A stretch of 64,000 bases of DNA from Gaoshiqia hydrogeniformans (GCF_049347105.1 NZ_CP186334.1:930001-994000), one strand, 5' to 3'; shown: positions 44,707 through 53,795, counted from the stretch's first letter. Translations and numbers: made by a program. The notes: a model not told the origin generated them from the letters alone.

Positions 44707-45346
44707 CTTCGGGCAAGAGAAAGAGAAAAAAAGAATGCCCAAACGAACCGACAATTTTGTACGGATGGACGGCATTCGGGTGGGCCTGGACCTCACCCGG
44801 GCTTACCAGGACTTATGGACGAAAGGAAACCGCTACGGGACCGAGCTGAGCGCCGATATGGAACTGCTGCCCAACCTGTTTACCGTGGTTGAGACCGGCT
44901 GGGAAAAGTTTAAACTCAACCAGGACTACGTCACGTACAACAGCTCCGGATCGTACTCGCGGCTGGGTATCGATTATAACTTCCTGACCGCGGAACACAA
45001 AGAAGATATGGATATCCTGTACGCGGGTTTTCGTTACGGATTTGGCCTGGCCAAACAACAGGTAAGCAATTACCGGATTGACAGCTATTGGGGAGAAGAA
45101 ACGGGCAGATTCGGATCGCAGAATTACCATTCGCATTGGCTCGAGTTTCTTCTGGGGATGAAAGGTGAAATTTTCAATAATTTTTTCATGGGATGGACCA
45201 TACGGACAAAAGTGATGATCACTCAAAAGGAGTACGCCATGCCGCCGGTCTATTTCACACCGGGATACGGAAATAACGACGCCAACGTTAATTTTGATTT
45301 TACCTATTCCATCTATTACAAGCTCCCGTTCAAATTTAAAAAATAA
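44657..45346 (+). CDS. DUF6048-family outer membrane protein
   Basis: A 229-aa exported protein with a signal peptide (residues 1-19, ending LNSFGQ). The body is a predicted beta-barrel: alternating strands such as GIRVGLDLTRAYQDL and LYAGFRYGFGLA, ending in YSIYYKLPFKFKK. It overlaps the DUF6452 gene by 50 bp; the signal peptide starts inside the overlap, so the overlap is real. The function is unknown. Confidence 0.78.
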   Translation: MKIFVYILTLFLLTLNSFGQEKEKKRMPKRTDNFVRMDGIRVGLDLTRAYQDLWTKGNRYGTELSADMELLPNLFTVVETGWEKFKLNQDYVTYNSSGSYSRLGIDYNFLTAEHKEDMDILYAGFRYGFGLAKQQVSNYRIDSYWGEETGRFGSQNYHSHWLEFLLGMKGEIFNNFFMGWTIRTKVMITQKEYAMPPVYFTPGYGNNDANVNFDFTYSIYYKLPFKFKK

Positions 45347-45358
45347 ACGACCGCTGTA

Positions 45359-46276
45359 GTGAAAAACAAAACATTACAATATTACGGGGCAGCGCTGCTC
45401 GCGATGTTCTTTTGGAGTTTTTCGTTCGTTTGGTTTAAGGTAGCGTACAAAGCCTACGAACCGATGACCGTGGTGCTCATCCGCCTGGCCTTATCAGCAG
45501 CCATCATGTTTATTTTTGCCAAACTTGCCGGCAAACTGCAACCGCTGAAAAAAGGCGATCTGCGCTGGATGATCTTGCTGTCGTTTTTCGAACCTTTCCT
45601 TTATTTTATGGGCGAAAGTTTCGGCTTAAAATACGTTTCTCCAACCGTCGCCTCGGTAATCGTAGCTACCATTCCCCTGGTGACACCGCTGGCGGCATGG
45701 TATTTTCATCAGGAAAAATTAGGCTGGACCAATTTTTTTGGATTGTTGATCTCATTTTTGGGGGTTTCGCTGGTGGTATTCGACTTGTCAACGGGGCTTT
45801 CGGCTTCGCCGCTCGGCATTTCACTCGAATTTTTGGCCGTTTTGTCAACCATTGGCTACGCAGTCATTCTGAAAAGATTGACCCACCATTACAACGCGTA
45901 CACAATCATCAGCTATCAGAACCTGTTTGGGGTGGGCATGTTTTTGCCGTTCTGGCTTATTTTTGAATCGGGAAAAACCTTTCAAACCCCCTTTAATGCC
46001 GAAGCGTTTATTGCCATCGTTAAGCTGGCCATTTTCGCTTCGATCCTCGGTTTTATCTTTTTCACCTACAGCATTCGTCACCTTGGGATTAACAAATCGA
46101 ACATGTTTGTTAACGTGATGCCGGTTTTCGTGGCCATTTTTTCGTACCTGATTTTGGGTGATGAGATCAACGGCCAAAAAATGGCCGGTATCGCGGTGGT
46201 CATCAGCGGCTTGTTTTTAGCTCAAATTAAATTACGGAAACGGAAGAATGGAGACTATCCGATATTTCAGGGCTGA
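45359..46276 (+). CDS. EamA/DMT-family transporter
   Basis: A 305-aa inner-membrane protein with ten predicted TM segments in two EamA repeats (FFWSFSFVWFKVAYKAYEPMTVVLIRLALSA and SFLGVSLVVFDLS in the first half; LEFLAVLSTIGYAVILKRLT and VMPVFVAIFSYLILGDEI in the second). It starts with GTG at 45359. The substrate is unknown; relatives export metabolites or amino acids. The start of the Cys-cluster gene overlaps its end by 29 bp. Confidence 0.88.
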   Translation: MKNKTLQYYGAALLAMFFWSFSFVWFKVAYKAYEPMTVVLIRLALSAAIMFIFAKLAGKLQPLKKGDLRWMILLSFFEPFLYFMGESFGLKYVSPTVASVIVATIPLVTPLAAWYFHQEKLGWTNFFGLLISFLGVSLVVFDLSTGLSASPLGISLEFLAVLSTIGYAVILKRLTHHYNAYTIISYQNLFGVGMFLPFWLIFESGKTFQTPFNAEAFIAIVKLAIFASILGFIFFTYSIRHLGINKSNMFVNVMPVFVAIFSYLILGDEINGQKMAGIAVVISGLFLAQIKLRKRKNGDYPIFQG

Positions 46277-46751
46277 GCAATTAAAAGAAATGACGGCCAA
46301 CCGCAGGCAGGAATTCTCGGCTCTTTTTCAGAAACTAAAAAAGAAAAAGCCCAAAAATCTTGATGCGGTCGTTCATGCGTTGCACCGCGAAGCGTTTGAC
46401 CAGTTCAACTGCCTGGATTGCGCCAACTGTTGTTCAGGCATCAGCCCGATTGTCACCGATAAGGACGCCGAACGCCTGGCCAAAAGCCAGAAGATGAAAC
46501 CTGCCGCCTTTATCGGGCAATATTTAACGATTGATGAGGACCATGATTTTGTATTTCAGAAAACGCCCTGTCCCTTTTTGATGGCCGACAAGCATTGTTG
46601 TGTATACGAGAACCGTCCGCGCGCCTGTCGCGAGTATCCGCATACCGACCGTAGCCGTTTATACCAGATCCTCGATTTGACTTACAAAAACTGCGAAATC
46701 TGCCCGGTAGTTTATGCAATCGCCGATGAACTGACAAAAACGGATTGGTAG
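46248..46751 (+). CDS. YkgJ-type Cys-cluster (CxxCxxCC) protein
   Basis: A 167-aa putative zinc or Fe-S binding protein. It has the characteristic CLDCANCCSG motif, CPFLMADKHCCVYENRPRACREYP and the final CEICPVV. It probably starts inside the transporter gene (ATG 46248); the ATG at 46290 would also leave all the Cys residues. The function of the family is unknown. Confidence 0.82.
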   Translation: METIRYFRAEQLKEMTANRRQEFSALFQKLKKKKPKNLDAVVHALHREAFDQFNCLDCANCCSGISPIVTDKDAERLAKSQKMKPAAFIGQYLTIDEDHDFVFQKTPCPFLMADKHCCVYENRPRACREYPHTDRSRLYQILDLTYKNCEICPVVYAIADELTKTDW

Positions 46752-46770
46752 TTTTCAGGTGTGCCTTTCA

Positions 46771-47643
46771 TTAAAACGGAACAGTCAGCCCCAGCCACGG
46801 AATTACGTTCAATCCAATATCTTCGCCAACAGGAATCATCCCGCCGTAATCAATCCCCACCTTATGCCCGATGATCGAGCGTCCGGCAAGAGACAACATG
46901 GCGCCAAATCCTTCGTCCGCATCAAAGAAATAATTCTCGGTCAACAAATAACCCTTACGCCCGGTACGGATCATTCCCGATATATTGAAAACAGGTCTTT
47001 CGGAAATTTCGCCGACCGCATAAGCCCAACCGGCGCCAAAGCTCAGGTTTTTTTGCCTCGATCCGATCGTTGCCACGCCATAGAACATGCCAAATCCGGT
47101 ATGGTCTTCGCCGACAACCGTTCCTAGTAAAGCGCCGACCCCCAGGCTAAATTTATCTTCAACAACCGGTACCGACAACTTAGGGGTTAACCAAAACGGG
47201 CTTGAAGTCCCTTCGAAAAGGAATAAGGGAACAAGGCCCAGCCCAACCGAGAAATTATCGGTCACGCCATAGGCAAATTGATTGAAGAAGATCCACACGT
47301 TCTGGTAGTATCCTGTGCCTTTGCGCAATCCGTAGCCGGTCGAAGTCCACAGGTACCGAACATCCTGAGGATGCTCCGTCCAGTAGTCGGTGCCAACTTG
47401 TTTGACCTTGTCCAGCGTTTCCATCCGTTTAATATCGGCCCGTTTAATCGTGATTTCACCCAGCGTGCCGGTTTCCAGGACGACTTCGTTTTCGTTTTCA
47501 TGCAGCAGCTTTCCCCTGAAAATGTTTCCGTCCCTGGTTTCAACCTGGTAAATATCAGTCGCTTTTTGTTCTTCCTGTGCCTTCGCCGTAAAACTTAAAA
47601 GAAACAGGGAGAAGATCAGGCAGAAGATCATTTTTTGCTTCAT
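46771..47643 (-). CDS. Outer-membrane beta-barrel-like protein of unknown function
   Basis: A 290-aa exported protein (signal peptide MKQKMIFCLIFSLFLLSFTAKAQ from the ATG at 47643; a 20-codon extension was rejected). Residues about 28-70 (YQVETRDGNIFRGKLLHENENEVVLETG) look like a small beta domain. The rest is rich in Gly/aromatic beta strands (FSVGLGLVPLFLF, GVGALLGTVVG, GAMLSLAGRSIIGHKVGIDYGG), consistent with a barrel. I recognise no named family. It is convergent with the Cys-cluster gene and divergent from cmk. Confidence 0.7.
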   Translation of the reverse strand: MKQKMIFCLIFSLFLLSFTAKAQEEQKATDIYQVETRDGNIFRGKLLHENENEVVLETGTLGEITIKRADIKRMETLDKVKQVGTDYWTEHPQDVRYLWTSTGYGLRKGTGYYQNVWIFFNQFAYGVTDNFSVGLGLVPLFLFEGTSSPFWLTPKLSVPVVEDKFSLGVGALLGTVVGEDHTGFGMFYGVATIGSRQKNLSFGAGWAYAVGEISERPVFNISGMIRTGRKGYLLTENYFFDADEGFGAMLSLAGRSIIGHKVGIDYGGMIPVGEDIGLNVIPWLGLTVPF

Positions 47644-47759
47644 AAGCTCATTTTTTTTCGATTCGGTTAAAGTTTTATGTCCTGATTTAAGCTCGTTCAA
47701 CATCCGTCAACTGGTCGATTAGTTTTAGATGAAAACCTGCTATTTATGATCAAAAGTAA

Positions 47760-47767
47760 TATATTTG
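47760..47767 (+). promoter_or_regulatory. Candidate -7 promoter box close to cmk
   Basis: TATATTTG matches TAnnTTTG and ends only 5 bp before the cmk ATG at 47773. If used, transcription would begin at or next to the start codon (leaderless mRNA). No -33 TTTG is apparent. Confidence 0.4.
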
Positions 47768-47772
47768 CGGAC

Positions 47773-48477
47773 ATGAATAAAAAGAACGACAAGAAGATTG
47801 TGATTGCTATCGACGGTCATTCTTCCTGCGGGAAAAGCACTGTTGCCAAAGAATTGGCTAAGCTGCTTGGCTATATTTATCTCGACAGCGGGGCCATGTA
47901 CCGGGCTGTTACCCTGTTTGCACTGCGGAATAAGCTGGCGGCCAACGGCAGCGTAAATGAACCGGAACTGACCCGCCGGCTTTCCGAAATCGCCATCGAA
48001 TTCCGGCTTAACCCGGCCAACGGGCAGATTGAGACCTTCCTGAACGGCGAAAACGTAGAGGAAGAAATCCGCCGGTTGCCGGTGTCGGCACATGTCAGCC
48101 CGGTAGCAACCATCAGTGAAGTACGCTGCGAAATGGTGAAACAACAACAGGAGATGGGCAAAAACAAAGGCATCGTGATGGATGGACGGGATATTGGCAC
48201 CGTTGTTTTCCCGGATGCTGAATTGAAAATTTTCATGACTGCCAGTCCCGAAGTACGGGCACAACGCCGTTACGACGAACTGGTTGCCAAGGGCCAGGAA
48301 GTAAGCTTCGACGAAATTCTTCAAAACGTTCAGGAACGCGACCACATTGATTCGAACCGGGCAGCGAGCCCGCTCCGTCGGGCCGACGATGCTTTTGTAC
48401 TCGACAACAGCCACCTGAACCGCGAAGAACAATTGAACTGGGCCTTGCAGAAAGTCAACGAGATCATTGCCCGTTAG
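47773..48477 (+). CDS. cmk: Cytidylate kinase
   Basis: Phosphorylates (d)CMP to (d)CDP; 234 aa. The ATG at 47773 (MNKKNDKKIVIAIDG) was chosen over an upstream ATG at 47746. The P-loop GHSSCGKST is followed by YLDSGAMYRA and the NMP-binding and lid segments (GKNKGIVMDGRDIGTVVFPDAELKIFMTAS, RAQRRYDEL, RDHIDSNRAASPLRRADDAFVLDNS). ispH follows, with its start 71 bp downstream of the cmk stop; the two are probably cotranscribed. Confidence 0.95.
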   Translation: MNKKNDKKIVIAIDGHSSCGKSTVAKELAKLLGYIYLDSGAMYRAVTLFALRNKLAANGSVNEPELTRRLSEIAIEFRLNPANGQIETFLNGENVEEEIRRLPVSAHVSPVATISEVRCEMVKQQQEMGKNKGIVMDGRDIGTVVFPDAELKIFMTASPEVRAQRRYDELVAKGQEVSFDEILQNVQERDHIDSNRAASPLRRADDAFVLDNSHLNREEQLNWALQKVNEIIAR

Positions 48478-48547
48478 CCGCCCGCGACGGGATATTTGTT
48501 TGGCAAGGTTGATTTTAACCTACCGGAAACGAGATGGAGACGAATGC

Positions 48548-49399
48548 ATGATAGTAGAAATTGATCAGAAATCGGGTTTTTGTTTTGGCGTAGTCAATGC
48601 CGTGAAAAAAGCGGAAGACAGCCTGCTGTCTGACGAAACGCTATACTGTTTGGGAGATATTGTCCACAACGGCATGGAAGTTTCGCGGCTGGAAGCGCTT
48701 GGCCTGGTCACCATTGACCATGAAAAATTTTTCACGCTAAAAAATTGCCGGGTATTGCTCCGCGCCCACGGCGAACCGCCGTCAACCTACGCATATGCCA
48801 AAGCCAATCAAATTGAACTGATTGATGCGACCTGCCCGGTTGTTTTGAAACTACAGCAACGGGTAAAAAAAGCGCACCACGACATGCAGCAGCAAAACGG
48901 ACAAGTGATCATTTACGGAAAAAAAGGCCATGCCGAAGTTAGCGGGCTGAACGGACAAACGGAAAACCAGGCCATCATTGTTGAAAATGAGCAGGATCTT
49001 CAATTAATTGATCCGGATAAACCGGCCATTCTCTTTTCCCAAACCACAAAATCGCTGGATTCGTTCCATCAACTGTCGGATAAGATCAAAGAACAGGCCC
49101 GGGCCAAAACCGACATTAAAGATACCATCTGCCGTCAGGTGGCCAACCGGGTTCCGCGCATGAAGAGTTTCTCATCTCAACACGATGTCATTGTTTTTGT
49201 AGGCGGCAAAAAAAGCTCAAATGCCCGGCTGCTTTTTGATGTGTGCAAACAAACCAACCCAAACAGCTACTTTGTTTCAGGCAAAGAAGAGCTTAACCCA
49301 ACTTGGTTTACAGGTTATAAAACTGTCGGGATTAGCGGGGCCACCTCTACTCCGCAATGGCTGATGGAAGAAATTGCTTCCGTTATCCGCCGGCTTTAA
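48548..49399 (+). CDS. ispH: 4-hydroxy-3-methylbut-2-enyl diphosphate reductase
   Basis: Fe-S enzyme for the last step of the MEP isoprenoid pathway; 283 aa. The ATG at 48548 (MIVEIDQKSGFCFGV) was chosen; an ATG-like extension to 48467 overlaps cmk. The three cluster-binding Cys residues are Cys12 (FCFGV), Cys96 (DATCPVV) and Cys195 (DTICRQV). RAHGEPP, GHAEVSG and the ISGATSTPQWLMEEI C-terminus complete the family signature. Confidence 0.95.
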   Translation: MIVEIDQKSGFCFGVVNAVKKAEDSLLSDETLYCLGDIVHNGMEVSRLEALGLVTIDHEKFFTLKNCRVLLRAHGEPPSTYAYAKANQIELIDATCPVVLKLQQRVKKAHHDMQQQNGQVIIYGKKGHAEVSGLNGQTENQAIIVENEQDLQLIDPDKPAILFSQTTKSLDSFHQLSDKIKEQARAKTDIKDTICRQVANRVPRMKSFSSQHDVIVFVGGKKSSNARLLFDVCKQTNPNSYFVSGKEELNPTWFTGYKTVGISGATSTPQWLMEEIASVIRRL

Positions 49400-49407
49400 T
49401 GCAACTC

Positions 49408-50172
49408 TCAGGTAATCGGAAAACAATTCAGTTTTTCAAAAAAGGAAAGGCTTGAGCTGTTGATCGGCTCCTCCAGGATTTTGTCTTTGTACTTTAAGGT
49501 GCAGATTTTAGTTCGTTTCTCGATTTGTGTCAAATACTGCACATTGACGTAGGCCGACCGGTTGGCTTTAACGATTTCCGGAGAATCCATCCGGGCAGCC
49601 GCCTTAAAAATATTTGTTGTAATCAATTCTTCCCGCCCGTCTTTCAAAAAAATACGACAGTAGTTCGATTCAGCCCGCATCAGCATGATATCATCCGGAT
49701 TAATAAAAATAATACCGCTGCGCGTGGTAAATTTTGCCCGGGGAATCGTTTTTGTCGTTTTCATAAATAAATGCATCCGGCGTTCCAGTTCCAGACGTTT
49801 CACTTTCGCGTGGTAGCGGTTGATCACCGAAATCAGATCTTCGGGTCCAAAAGGTTTTACCAGGTATCCCAGAGGTTCAACCTGAAGAGACTTATAGGCA
49901 TACTGGGCGTGGGCCGTGGTAAAAATGATCTCGGTGGGCAATTCATTTTCTTTCATGGTTTCAGCAACCTCCATCCCGTCGAGATCAGGCATATCGATAT
50001 CCAGAAATACCAAATTAGGGACCTTCTTCTTCAACAATTTAATTCCTCGCTGCGGATCGGTGGTTGAACCAATCACCTCCACCTCGTCGAAAGCATGAAG
50101 ATAAATTTCCAACAAGGAAATGGCGTCTTTATCATCATCAATAATGATTGCTGTTGTGCTTCTTTTAATCAT
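49408..50172 (-). CDS. LytTR-type response regulator (second of a pair)
   Basis: A 254-aa two-domain regulator. The receiver has the acidic DDD (residues 12-14), phospho-acceptor Asp58 (FLDIDMP), Thr (FTTAH) and Lys (VKPFGPEDL). The linker is followed by a LytTR DNA-binding domain (about 150-250: FTTRSGIIFINPDDIMLMRAESNYCRIFLKDGR, VKANRSAYVNVQYLTQIEKR). It starts 5 bp after the other LytTR gene's stop. No histidine kinase lies nearby. Confidence 0.9.
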   Translation of the reverse strand: MIKRSTTAIIIDDDKDAISLLEIYLHAFDEVEVIGSTTDPQRGIKLLKKKVPNLVFLDIDMPDLDGMEVAETMKENELPTEIIFTTAHAQYAYKSLQVEPLGYLVKPFGPEDLISVINRYHAKVKRLELERRMHLFMKTTKTIPRAKFTTRSGIIFINPDDIMLMRAESNYCRIFLKDGREELITTNIFKAAARMDSPEIVKANRSAYVNVQYLTQIEKRTKICTLKYKDKILEEPINSSSLSFFEKLNCFPIT

Positions 50173-50177
50173 TGGTA

Positions 50178-50930
50178 TTAATCAAAATCCATTTCACAAA
50201 GAATCTTTATTTGCCTCGACGAGCCGTACAGTTTTACCTGCCGGTCCCGCGCGAGCAAAATACAGGATTTATCTCCCCGTTTCACTTGGATCAATCGGTC
50301 CAGGTTTATCAGATAAGCCCTGGAAAGCCGGATAAAATGCTGCGCCGGAAGAATTTTTTCCAGACGTCCCAGGTTGGTATTTACCGTTGCGCGCTTGCCG
50401 TTTTCCAAATAGATAGAGGTGTACGCCCCGTTTGACTCGCAATATAAAATATCAGACGGATCAACCAGGATATGACTGTTGACTGTCGAAATCCTGATCT
50501 TAACGCCATCATCATATTTATCCAACACCCGGTTCAGCTTTTCATCCAAACGAATATTCATTTTCGACCGGTACTTTTCAATCACGCTTCCCAGTTTTTT
50601 TGCCGTTAAAGGTTTCAGAATAAAATCGTATACGCTGTTTTCAATGGCCGTTAAAGCAGCTTCTTCGTGCGCACTGACAATCACGATGTTACAATCGGGG
50701 TCTTTTTTCTTTAGCAATTCAATTAAATCGCCACCCGACTTTCCGGGCATGATAATGTCTAAAAAAACAATATCCGGAGAAAAATCCAGGTATTTAAACA
50801 GGGCCGATTCCGCTGAATCTGCTTCCTCAATAGCCGATATCCCAGGATTATTTGTTAAATAATATCTCAACAAATCCCGGGCATCTTTTTCATCGTCAAC
50901 AATAAGTGCTTTTAATTTTACCTTTTTCAT
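50178..50930 (-). CDS. LytTR-type response regulator (first of a pair)
   Basis: A 250-aa regulator. The ATG at 50930 (MKKVKLKALIVDDEKDA) was chosen over a 16-codon extension. The receiver has Asp58 (FLDIIMP), SAHEEA and LKPLTAKKL. The LytTR domain has RISTVNSHILVDPSDILYCESNGAYTSIYLENGK and HFIRLSRAYLINLDRLIQVKR. It is cotranscribed with the second LytTR regulator and divergent from the AI-2E-family gene. The kinase that phosphorylates it must be encoded elsewhere. Confidence 0.9.
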   Translation of the reverse strand: MKKVKLKALIVDDEKDARDLLRYYLTNNPGISAIEEADSAESALFKYLDFSPDIVFLDIIMPGKSGGDLIELLKKKDPDCNIVIVSAHEEAALTAIENSVYDFILKPLTAKKLGSVIEKYRSKMNIRLDEKLNRVLDKYDDGVKIRISTVNSHILVDPSDILYCESNGAYTSIYLENGKRATVNTNLGRLEKILPAQHFIRLSRAYLINLDRLIQVKRGDKSCILLARDRQVKLYGSSRQIKILCEMDFD

Positions 50931-50947
50931 ATTCACAAGCGCAATTA

Positions 50948-50981
50948 CAAATTTATCAAAAAATGTGCTACTATGCACAAA
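50948..50981 (-). promoter_or_regulatory. Candidate promoter for the LytTR regulator pair
   Basis: On the minus strand TAAATTTG (50948-50955) matches the -7 consensus, and TTTG (50978-50981) lies 22 bp upstream as a possible -33 element. The ATG is 17 bp downstream. This is the best two-element match in the window. Confidence 0.55.
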
Positions 50982-51027
50982 AAATTACATTCGGAATTCC
51001 AGAATATCGTTAACAGAAATTATCCCA

Positions 51028-51035
51028 TATATTTG
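51028..51035 (+). promoter_or_regulatory. Candidate -7 promoter box for the AI-2E-family gene
   Basis: TATATTTG, an exact match to TAnnTTTG, lies 16 bp before the ATG at 51052. This predicts a leader of only about 10 nt. Confidence 0.45.
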
Positions 51036-51051
51036 CATAAAAACGTGATTT

Positions 51052-52167
51052 ATGATCCAAATCCAGGAAAGAACCAGGTATATTCTGCTTACCGCAGGTA
51101 TTTTACTGACGATATTTCTAATATGGTATTTCAGCGCCATTGTCACTTATATTCTTGTCTCAGCCGTGCTTTCCCTGATTGGGCGTCCGCTGGTCAGGTT
51201 TTTGCAACAAGTCACAATTAAGCGTTTTCGGATCAGCGCCGGACTGGCGGCCATGTTAACTTTAATTGGCATGTGGATTGTTTTCATTACCGCGCTACGC
51301 TTCCTGATCCCATTATTAATCAGCGAGTTTGAACAATTATCATCCATCAGGCCCGAATCCATTTTAAATGCGATTGAGGAACCATTGAGAGAAATAATGA
51401 TTATTGCCGGCAAAGAACCGACAGAAACAAGCAACGGGATATTTCTGGATTTTATCCGGAGTGAAGTTGGCAATCAGATCGGTTTTTCACAATTGACCAA
51501 TGTTTTCGGATTTATTGCCGGCACGCTCGGAGGACTTTTTATTGCTTCATTTGCCATCTCCTTCATCACCTTTTTCTTTTTAAAGGATGAAAATATGTTC
51601 AAAGACAGTATCCTGCTGATGGTCCCTTCCGAATACGAAGGAAAAGTGGAAAAGGTCATCCATTCCGTTCATCACCTGCTGAAACGTTATTTTATCGGTC
51701 TGGTGCTCGAAGTCATCATGGTTGGGCTTTTGGTCACCCTCGGACTGAGCCTGATCGGGATCGAATTCAGCCACGCCGTGGCCATCGGCCTTTTTTGCGG
51801 CATGTTTAATATTATTCCCTACCTGGGTCCCTGGATGGGCGCCATCCTGGGCCTCGTGATTGGCGTAGCCATAAATGTACATGCCGACTTTATGGCATAC
51901 ACCCTCCCACTGCTTGGGCTCATGCTACTGGTATTCATCTCGGTACAGGTAATCGATAACATTTTGTTTCAGCCGCTCATATACTCCAGCAGTGTAAAAG
52001 CACACCCGCTGGAAATATTCCTCGTGATCCTCGCCGCCGGAATGGTTGCCGGAATTATCGGAATGTTCCTGGCCATCCCGGCCTATACCATTTGCAGAGT
52101 GATTGCCAAAGAATTTCTGGACAACCTGAAAATCGTACGAAAACTGACCGAAAGCCTGGACAACTGA
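51052..52167 (+). CDS. AI-2E (TqsA/PerM)-family membrane transporter
   Basis: A 371-aa inner-membrane protein with about seven TM segments. The N-terminal pair (ILLTAGILLTIFLIWYFSAIVTYILVSAVLSLIGRPLV) is followed by a soluble helical loop (about 90-150), then the conserved core FFLKDENMFKDSIL, GLLVTLGLSLIGIEFSHAVAIGLFCGMFNIIPYLGPWMGAI and VQVIDNILFQPLIYSSSVKAHPLEIFLVILAAG. Family members export autoinducer-2 or act as Na+/H+ antiporters, so the substrate is uncertain. It is divergent from the LytTR pair. Confidence 0.9.
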   Translation: MIQIQERTRYILLTAGILLTIFLIWYFSAIVTYILVSAVLSLIGRPLVRFLQQVTIKRFRISAGLAAMLTLIGMWIVFITALRFLIPLLISEFEQLSSIRPESILNAIEEPLREIMIIAGKEPTETSNGIFLDFIRSEVGNQIGFSQLTNVFGFIAGTLGGLFIASFAISFITFFFLKDENMFKDSILLMVPSEYEGKVEKVIHSVHHLLKRYFIGLVLEVIMVGLLVTLGLSLIGIEFSHAVAIGLFCGMFNIIPYLGPWMGAILGLVIGVAINVHADFMAYTLPLLGLMLLVFISVQVIDNILFQPLIYSSSVKAHPLEIFLVILAAGMVAGIIGMFLAIPAYTICRVIAKEFLDNLKIVRKLTESLDN

Positions 52168-52420
52168 TAGATTTTTTCTATTCAAACAAAACGATCAATT
52201 GTTCCTGTAAATAACCGGCAGAATTATACCTCGCGTATGATTCTACTAATCAACTTATTATACCAATTCTTTCCTGTCTTACATGTGCTATTCCTCAAGT
52301 TTATGTCACCCGCTGAATTATTTTTTAGTACAGAGGTGAAAACCTAATACAAGTAAGTTTGTTAATTCTGATGAGTTGCGTAAATCTGTTTGATAAGAAA
52401 AATTTACTAAACCTTTTAGA

Positions 52421-53773
52421 ATGAGCATCATTTTCTCTGTATCGCAGAAATCCGGTTTTTCACGGAAGGTCTTTCTGTTTATTCTCTCCATTTTTGTTTT
52501 TGTATTATCCGCCACGGCGCTTGCCGAAATTCAAATGCCACAAGGTGAAACTGATTCTGTAACAATCACCGGGGTCGTCGGGCAGAGCCCGCAAAATGAA
52601 GCCGATTCCGCCGGTAACATCCCTGCCGGACAACAGTCGCCGCCTGCTGAACCGGATTCTACCGCCACTCCCGGTGTTGAACCAACAACAGAGCTTGCTT
52701 CAGAAGAAGTCGCCGGAGAAACGTGGCTCAGTTCGGCAGAAGAACGTCATCATGCAGAAGATATTAAACGCGGCGAACGCTTCTTTAAAGGTTTGTTGCC
52801 CCATAGCAACAAACAGCCGTCGTGCGTGTCGTGTCATAACCTGTACCATTCGGACACCTTGAACTGGAATCCGTCGGCGATGGATATCGCCGTCAAATAC
52901 GTCGAGAAAGATTTTGCCTCTTTTCAGGAAGTGGTTGTACAACCCACCGGCAACAAGATGGAACAGGTTCACCAGGGATATCAGTACGAAGAAGCCGACC
53001 TCCGTTTAATGAAGGCTTACCTTGATGAACTGGCCATGCGCGGGCCATCTCCCCTGAAACCCAATATCAACAGCCTGCTTGTTTTCATTTTTCTCACCTT
53101 AGTTGTGGTATGGGCGCTGCTCGAACTGCTGATCTTCCGCAAAATCAAATACAAAGCCGTTCCTTTGCTGATCGTTCTGGGTGTTTTTAGCTACCAGGTA
53201 AAGATCATTTATGAAGAAAGTATCAGGCTTGGCAGGGCCCTTGATTATGAACCGGAACAACCCATCAAATTTTCACACCAGGTACATGCCGAACAAAACA
53301 AGATTGACTGCCGGTACTGCCACTTCACCGTCGATGACAGCAAATCGGCCGGAATTCCTCCCGCCGATCTTTGCCTGAACTGCCACAACGTCGTCCGCGA
53401 AGGCACTCGTTCCGGCAAATTTGAAATTGCTAAAGTTATCGAAGCCAACGAAAAACAAGTTCCCATCGAATGGATTAAGATTCATAACTTACCCGATCAT
53501 GTCTTTTTCAGCCATGCCCAGCATGTAAACGCCGGAAAGCTCGACTGTATGGAATGCCACGGCGATGTGGCAAAGATGGATGTCGTCAGGCAGGTGAATG
53601 ACCTGAGTATGGGCTGGTGCCTCGACTGCCACAAAACCAAAGAAGTACAATTTGCCAGCAATAATTTCTATGAATCCTATGAAAAGCTTCATGAACAAAT
53701 CAAAACCGGGCAGATCAACAAAGTAACTGTCGATATGATTGGCGGAACAGATTGTATGAAGTGCCATTATTAA
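52421..53773 (+). CDS. actA: Alternative complex III cytochrome c subunit ActA (six CXXCH motifs)
   Basis: A 450-aa multiheme cytochrome of the quinol:electron-acceptor oxidoreductase. The N-terminal signal/anchor (15-36) is followed by a Pro/Glu/Gln-rich linker (38-100), a monoheme segment (CVSCH, 135-139), two membrane segments (about 216-240 and 245-260), and a pentaheme-type domain with CXXCH at 297-301, 318-322, 376-380, 400-404 and 445-449. The five C-terminal motifs match the known pentaheme ActA; the sixth sits on the N-terminal extension. First gene of the act operon; the 253-bp upstream spacer shows no clear promoter match. Confidence 0.9.
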   Translation: MSIIFSVSQKSGFSRKVFLFILSIFVFVLSATALAEIQMPQGETDSVTITGVVGQSPQNEADSAGNIPAGQQSPPAEPDSTATPGVEPTTELASEEVAGETWLSSAEERHHAEDIKRGERFFKGLLPHSNKQPSCVSCHNLYHSDTLNWNPSAMDIAVKYVEKDFASFQEVVVQPTGNKMEQVHQGYQYEEADLRLMKAYLDELAMRGPSPLKPNINSLLVFIFLTLVVVWALLELLIFRKIKYKAVPLLIVLGVFSYQVKIIYEESIRLGRALDYEPEQPIKFSHQVHAEQNKIDCRYCHFTVDDSKSAGIPPADLCLNCHNVVREGTRSGKFEIAKVIEANEKQVPIEWIKIHNLPDHVFFSHAQHVNAGKLDCMECHGDVAKMDVVRQVNDLSMGWCLDCHKTKEVQFASNNFYESYEKLHEQIKTGQINKVTVDMIGGTDCMKCHY

Positions 53774-53795
53774 CCGATAACAATACCTATTCGTA

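Noticed and set aside
52318..52515. Minus-strand 65-codon frame upstream of actA
   Set aside because: It overlaps the actA signal sequence in antisense and has no recognisable features.
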